Shown piece by piece: positions 60,804-64,000 of a DNA stretch of 64,000 nt. The DNA is taken from NCBI RefSeq assembly GCF_024722015.1, contig NZ_JANQBD010000024.1, positions 1 through 64,000 on the forward strand. Reading direction: 5' to 3'. The translations under genes and the position numbers were made by a program. Source of the DNA: Paenibacillus radicis (ex Xue et al. 2023) (lineage in GTDB: Bacteria > Bacillota > Bacilli > Paenibacillales > NBRC-103111). Every line of letters begins with the position of its first letter. Positions within the stretch are counted from its first letter, which is position 1. Below the pieces are notes generated by a model. That model saw only the letters and a program-made list of their open reading frames with translations, was not told the origin of the DNA and made no database searches.

Positions 60804-60830
60804 AAGTGCCGCTGAGGCTCAGCGGCACTT
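60804..60830 (-). other. 12-bp perfect hairpin between binding-protein and permease genes
   Basis: AAGTGCCGCTGA (60804-60815) pairs with TCAGCGGCACTT (60819-60830). No T-run follows on the minus strand, so it is more likely an mRNA-stabilising or attenuating stem that keeps binding-protein levels above permease levels. Confidence 0.7.
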
Positions 60831-60859
60831 GTAACAGTTTCCGGACAACACGGTACAGA

Positions 60860-62200
60860 TTACTTTTTCAATTCTTTTAATTTATCCGTATATCGTTTGA
60901 TTAGTTCGTCAGCAGCATCGGATGGAGAGGTTTTACCAAAAGCAACCTTTTGAACGATATCCTTGCCGATATCTATGAGCTGTGAGTTTAGGGATATAGC
61001 GTTATCTGGAATCGCTTGGCTCTTGGAAGCCAAATCAACAGCTTTTGCCACATTTTTATCCAATTTATTAGCTTCTACAACTGCGTTTTTCGTAGTTTCC
61101 AAAGCAGGTACAGCTCTTACATCGCCCAGTATTTTGGCTGCTTCGATATCCGTCAATAACCAGTTTACAAACTTAGTTGCAGCATCTTGATTCTCCGATC
61201 TTTTATTAACAGAGACAACCATAGAAGGACGGATAACAGCAGCACCGGTTTTGGAATCCTTATAGGCTGCAGGCAATACCGACTCGATCTCAGTACCTTT
61301 TGGCAGCGTGTCCTTGAATTTAATAACTTCACTGCTCCAGCCTTCAATAGCGACAAGCTCTTGATTAATCCATTTTGGGTTTTGATCGGTTTTGCCGGCA
61401 AATAATTGGCTTTCACCCAGTGGCTGGAAAACGCCGGCCTTGAACGCTTTCTGAATCCAGTCAAAAGCTTCAGTGGCCTGCTCTTTCGTAAAAGTAAGGG
61501 TATTATCATCCTTGACCATAGGTGCATTGGTTTTCTGTCTTAGCATGGATGCGAGCATAATCTGAATGACGCCCAAGTCTGAGTTCATCAGGAACATTTT
61601 ACTGTCCTTTGCATGAAGCTTCGTTCCTTCCTCCAGCAGGTTGTCCCAAGTCCAAGCCTGATTATAGGGAATGCCCAGCTTTTCAGCCAAAGTTTTGTTG
61701 AATACTATGGTGCGTCCGTTAGTTCCCATTGGCAAGCCGACGACTTTGTTATTATAGGTGGAGAAGTTTTTTAGGTAAGTAGCATCAAATTTGCTCAAAT
61801 CCAAGTTCTTCTGAGTGCCTAAATCAAGTAAAAGCTCGTTTCCATTAGTTAATTCCGCAAGCCATGGTTGATCCAATTGGAGGATATCGGGTGCTGTACC
61901 ACCAGCAAGCTGTGTTTTTATTTTCTGTTCGTAGCCATCGAATCCGCTATATTCAGCTTCGATAGTTACGTTAGGATTTTTTTGCTTGTACAGATTGATG
62001 ACATCAAGAGTAGCTTTGTGACGTGAATCACTTCCCCACCATGCGAATCTCAGGGTAACTGGTTTAGTAGGATCGGAATTTTTAGCGCTGTCGCCTTGAG
62101 CTGGCGTTGAGCCGCTGCTGCATCCGACAATGCTTGCTGAAAGTAAAGATATGACAATGGCCGAGCTCCATAGCTTCTTCTGCTTATTCATATGATTCAT
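60860..62200 (-). CDS. Sugar ABC transporter solute-binding lipoprotein (CUT1)
   Basis: 446 residues. Lipobox SIVGC after the signal peptide, Ser/Gly linker, and a family-1 binding fold (VTLRFAWWGSDSRHKATLDV, PNVTIEAEYSGFDGYEQKIK, APDILQLDQPWLAEL, AATKFVNWLLTDIEAAKIL). The long form suggests a pectin-, xylan- or other plant-oligosaccharide ligand, as is usual beside YesN/YesM systems; this is inference. ATG 62200 with AAGGGGATA upstream is chosen over 62242. TATAAT (62253-62258 on the minus strand) serves as -10. Confidence 0.9.
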   Translation of the reverse strand: MNHMNKQKKLWSSAIVISLLSASIVGCSSGSTPAQGDSAKNSDPTKPVTLRFAWWGSDSRHKATLDVINLYKQKNPNVTIEAEYSGFDGYEQKIKTQLAGGTAPDILQLDQPWLAELTNGNELLLDLGTQKNLDLSKFDATYLKNFSTYNNKVVGLPMGTNGRTIVFNKTLAEKLGIPYNQAWTWDNLLEEGTKLHAKDSKMFLMNSDLGVIQIMLASMLRQKTNAPMVKDDNTLTFTKEQATEAFDWIQKAFKAGVFQPLGESQLFAGKTDQNPKWINQELVAIEGWSSEVIKFKDTLPKGTEIESVLPAAYKDSKTGAAVIRPSMVVSVNKRSENQDAATKFVNWLLTDIEAAKILGDVRAVPALETTKNAVVEANKLDKNVAKAVDLASKSQAIPDNAISLNSQLIDIGKDIVQKVAFGKTSPSDAADELIKRYTDKLKELKK

Positions 62201-62306
62201 ATTCGTATCCCCTTTTTGTTCGAATTTACAAGTTGTAAGCATTTGCAGGTTTATTATATCAATGAAACTTGGACCATAAAATCCATCTGATTTGATAAAA
62301 GGTTTG

Positions 62307-62416
62307 ATTATTTGTCTGAAATAAACTGCTATTTCATAGTGTGAAGGGTGTCTAATTTGTCATTTGATTTCATTATTTGTCATTAGGTTGTATGCGATTT
62401 CTCGATACTCTATAAT
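62307..62416 (+). promoter_or_regulatory. Regulatory region and promoter of the two-component genes
   Basis: Promoter: TTGTAT (62388-62393), 17-bp spacer, TATAAT (62411-62416). Upstream lie repeats of ATTTGTCATT 20 bp apart (62355-62364 and 62375-62384) and a third partial copy ATTATTTGTC at 62307-62316. Two-turn spaced direct repeats suit an AraC-type regulator such as the YesN protein encoded next to them. Confidence 0.6.
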
Positions 62417-62508
62417 AGCAGAAAGCTGACAGCAGAGACACGAATGTATCTACATCGAATAGACTTCGAATAAAATGATTTTGTTATACCGCAAGAGGGA
62501 GGGTAACG

Positions 62509-63306
62509 ATGTATAAACTGATAGTAGTTGACGATGAGACTAAAATAAGAAACGGTATATGCAATTACTTTCCATGGAATGAGATAGGATTCGAGATAGT
62601 TGCAGAGGCCAAGAATGGGCGGCAAGCCCTAGATTATATTTTAAAGCATGATGTGGATGTAGTTCTTAGCGATATTAAAATGCCGGTCATGACCGGAGTC
62701 GAGCTTGCCCAAGAGCTGCACAGCAGAAAAAGTAAAACGAAGATTGTGTTTTTAACCGGCTATAAGGAATTTGATTATGCGCAAAAGGCTTTGGTCTACG
62801 GTGTGAAAAGCTATATTATCAAGCCCACCAAATATGAGGAGCTGCTGGAAATTTTCTCAAGGATCAAGGATGAGCTGGATGATGAGCAGTCGAGAGAAGC
62901 GCTGCTACAAGGCCAGGCTGTGACCGCTGCGCCTTTGGTAGAGGAAGTGGCGGAGGAAAACACGGAGGAACTGGGTTATCACGAGAAGAAGATTGCCGCG
63001 ATCAAATCCTACGTTCTGGAGCATTATAAGGATGTGACCCTGGAGGAAGTGGCAGGGTTGTTTCATATGAACTTGTATTATTTGAGTAAGTATTTCAAAA
63101 AATGGTCGGGCCAAAATTTTTCGGACTACGTCATATCCGTAAAGATGGAGAAAGCAGCCGAGATGCTAAAAGATATTACCTATAAAACATACGAAATTGG
63201 AAGCTTCATCGGTTATGATAACGCCAAAAATTTTTCCAGGGCATTTAAGCTCTACTACGGCAAAAGCCCCAGGGAATTTCGTGATTCACCACCGGTAAGC
63301 GAATGA
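62509..63306 (+). CDS. YesN-type response regulator (receiver plus AraC domain)
   Basis: 265 residues. Receiver domain (1-125): acidic pair in IVVDDET, phosphoacceptor Asp55 in VVLSDIKMPV, conserved Thr in VFLTGYKEFDYA and Lys in SYIIKPTK. A linker follows and then an AraC-type double helix-turn-helix (about 165-262; VTLEEVAGLFHMNLYYLSKYFKKWSG, IGSFIGYDNAKNFSRAFKLYYG). It should turn on the divergent sugar importer in response to the kinase. GAGGGAGGG before the ATG; stop overlaps the kinase start (ATGA). Confidence 0.93.
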   Translation: MYKLIVVDDETKIRNGICNYFPWNEIGFEIVAEAKNGRQALDYILKHDVDVVLSDIKMPVMTGVELAQELHSRKSKTKIVFLTGYKEFDYAQKALVYGVKSYIIKPTKYEELLEIFSRIKDELDDEQSREALLQGQAVTAAPLVEEVAEENTEELGYHEKKIAAIKSYVLEHYKDVTLEEVAGLFHMNLYYLSKYFKKWSGQNFSDYVISVKMEKAAEMLKDITYKTYEIGSFIGYDNAKNFSRAFKLYYGKSPREFRDSPPVSE

Positions 63307-64000
63307 AAACGAAGTTTTTTATTAAGCATCTTTCCATGTTTTTTCTTCCGCTGCTTATTCCGCTTATTATTCTTGGAACGCTCTCTATCCTCATCACCCA
63401 GAATTATATTAAGGAGGATATAAATAAAAGCTCTGTTAATTTACTCAAGCAGACGAAGGAAAATATTGAACTGATTCTAAGTGAAACGGATCCGATGAGC
63501 CTTGTGTATGGCAATGATTTTAAGATTATAGAAGCCCTTAGCTCCATTATGAAAAACAATGCATTATCCCATGAGGAGCTAATCTCTTACGGGATTCTGA
63601 AAAGCTTCCTGAGTGCCCCCGCCAACGCCAGACCGTATATCGATTCCTTTTACATTTATTTGCCTAACGATACGGGACGGTTCATTTCTTCCAAGGAAGG
63701 GCTTTCTGAGCTCAATAACTATTATGATAAGGAATGGTTCGATCGATTTATTAAGCAAGATGCGAATGTAAAGCTTTGGATTGAACCCAGGACAGTTAAA
63801 CCATTTGCTTTTGAGCAGATCCCGACTAAAATCGTTACGATTTACCAAAGAATTAACTCTATCGATGGAGTGATTGTGCTTAATATTTTACCGGCTTATA
63901 TTGAAAATATTTTGAAGTCGTTATCTACGTTTCCCGAACAAAGCATTCTTGTAGTGAATGAAAATAATCAAATAATTTTTAGCGACAAGCAGCCGGACTA
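63303..64000 (+). CDS. Sensor histidine kinase N-terminal part (YesM-type), truncated by window end
   Basis: The first 232 codons are seen; the frame is open at the window edge. A first membrane helix (FFLPLLIPLIILGTLSILIT, about 13-32) is followed by an extracellular sensor region (about 33-232, with FYIYLPNDTGRFISSKEGL). The HAMP and His-kinase domains would lie beyond the window. It is coupled to the YesN-type regulator by ATGA overlap, so I read it as its cognate kinase. Confidence 0.85.
   Translation, partial: MKTKFFIKHLSMFFLPLLIPLIILGTLSILITQNYIKEDINKSSVNLLKQTKENIELILSETDPMSLVYGNDFKIIEALSSIMKNNALSHEELISYGILKSFLSAPANARPYIDSFYIYLPNDTGRFISSKEGLSELNNYYDKEWFDRFIKQDANVKLWIEPRTVKPFAFEQIPTKIVTIYQRINSIDGVIVLNILPAYIENILKSLSTFPEQSILVVNENNQIIFSDKQPD

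Overview
The window looks like a chromosomal stretch of a spore-forming Paenibacillus-type Firmicute. Supporting signs: strong AAGGAGG ribosome binding sites with ATG/GTG/TTG starts, a GerA/GerB/GerC germinant-receptor operon, S-layer-homology and copper-amine-oxidase-like stalk domains on secreted proteins, a YesN/YesM-type two-component system beside a sugar ABC transporter, and interspersed palindromic repeats. GC content is moderate. No rRNA, tRNA, CRISPR array or prophage was seen.

Layout. 1-0.3 kb: 3' end of a group II intron (maturase C-terminus, domains V and VI). 0.7-3.5 kb: a GerM-type lipoprotein, a secreted Amidase_3 cell-wall hydrolase and a YdjM-like membrane protein (minus strand). 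3.8-10.7 kb: an Lhr-type helicase, an aldo/keto reductase and a GNAT protein. 10.7-18.7 kb: an ABC importer operon behind a LacI-type operator, followed by an uncharacterised protein, a detached CehA/McbA N-terminal domain, its PHP metallohydrolase and an MgtC-like protein; hairpins sit just upstream of several ribosome binding sites. 18.9-23.6 kb: a 56-residue protein, an HD+CHAP fusion, an MFS transporter, a secreted stalk-domain protein and a small acetyltransferase. 23.6-24.5 kb: a decayed stretch with a MITE-like inverted repeat.

24.5-40.6 kb is the most distinctive block. Two proteins sharing a C-terminal domain, one of them built from an extremely regular 13/9-residue repeat, flank three minus-strand TPR/glycosyltransferase genes. 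A further TPR-glycosyltransferase and a seven-gene CDP-deoxyhexose set follow (cytidylyltransferase, 4,6-dehydratase, C-methyltransferase, epimerase, hexapeptide acyltransferases, an SDR protein). I infer a system that makes and decorates a repetitive cell- or spore-surface glycoprotein with a branched deoxysugar.

40.6-44.8 kb: germinant receptor operon with a fourth small membrane protein. 45-50.8 kb: AraC regulator, SRPBCC protein, ChrB N- and C-terminal domains as two separate convergent genes, a COG4280-type membrane protein behind a 39-bp palindrome, and a LysR/YeiH pair. 50.8-55.8 kb: secreted amidohydrolase, MFS exporter, and an SLH-anchored S9 peptidase. 55.8-56.7 kb: gene-free repeat region. 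56.7-58.9 kb: peroxide/redox module (Fur/PerR-like regulator, OmpR-type regulator, glutaredoxin-like protein, 2-Cys peroxiredoxin) with four 11-bp direct repeats between the regulator and the glutaredoxin gene. 59-64 kb: sugar ABC importer divergent from a YesN-type regulator and the start of its sensor kinase.

Three genes (starts near 3545, 19200 and 23195) appear to use AUU or AUA start codons; the usual start-codon search truncates or mis-starts them. All functional statements rest on reading motifs by eye; no database search was run.
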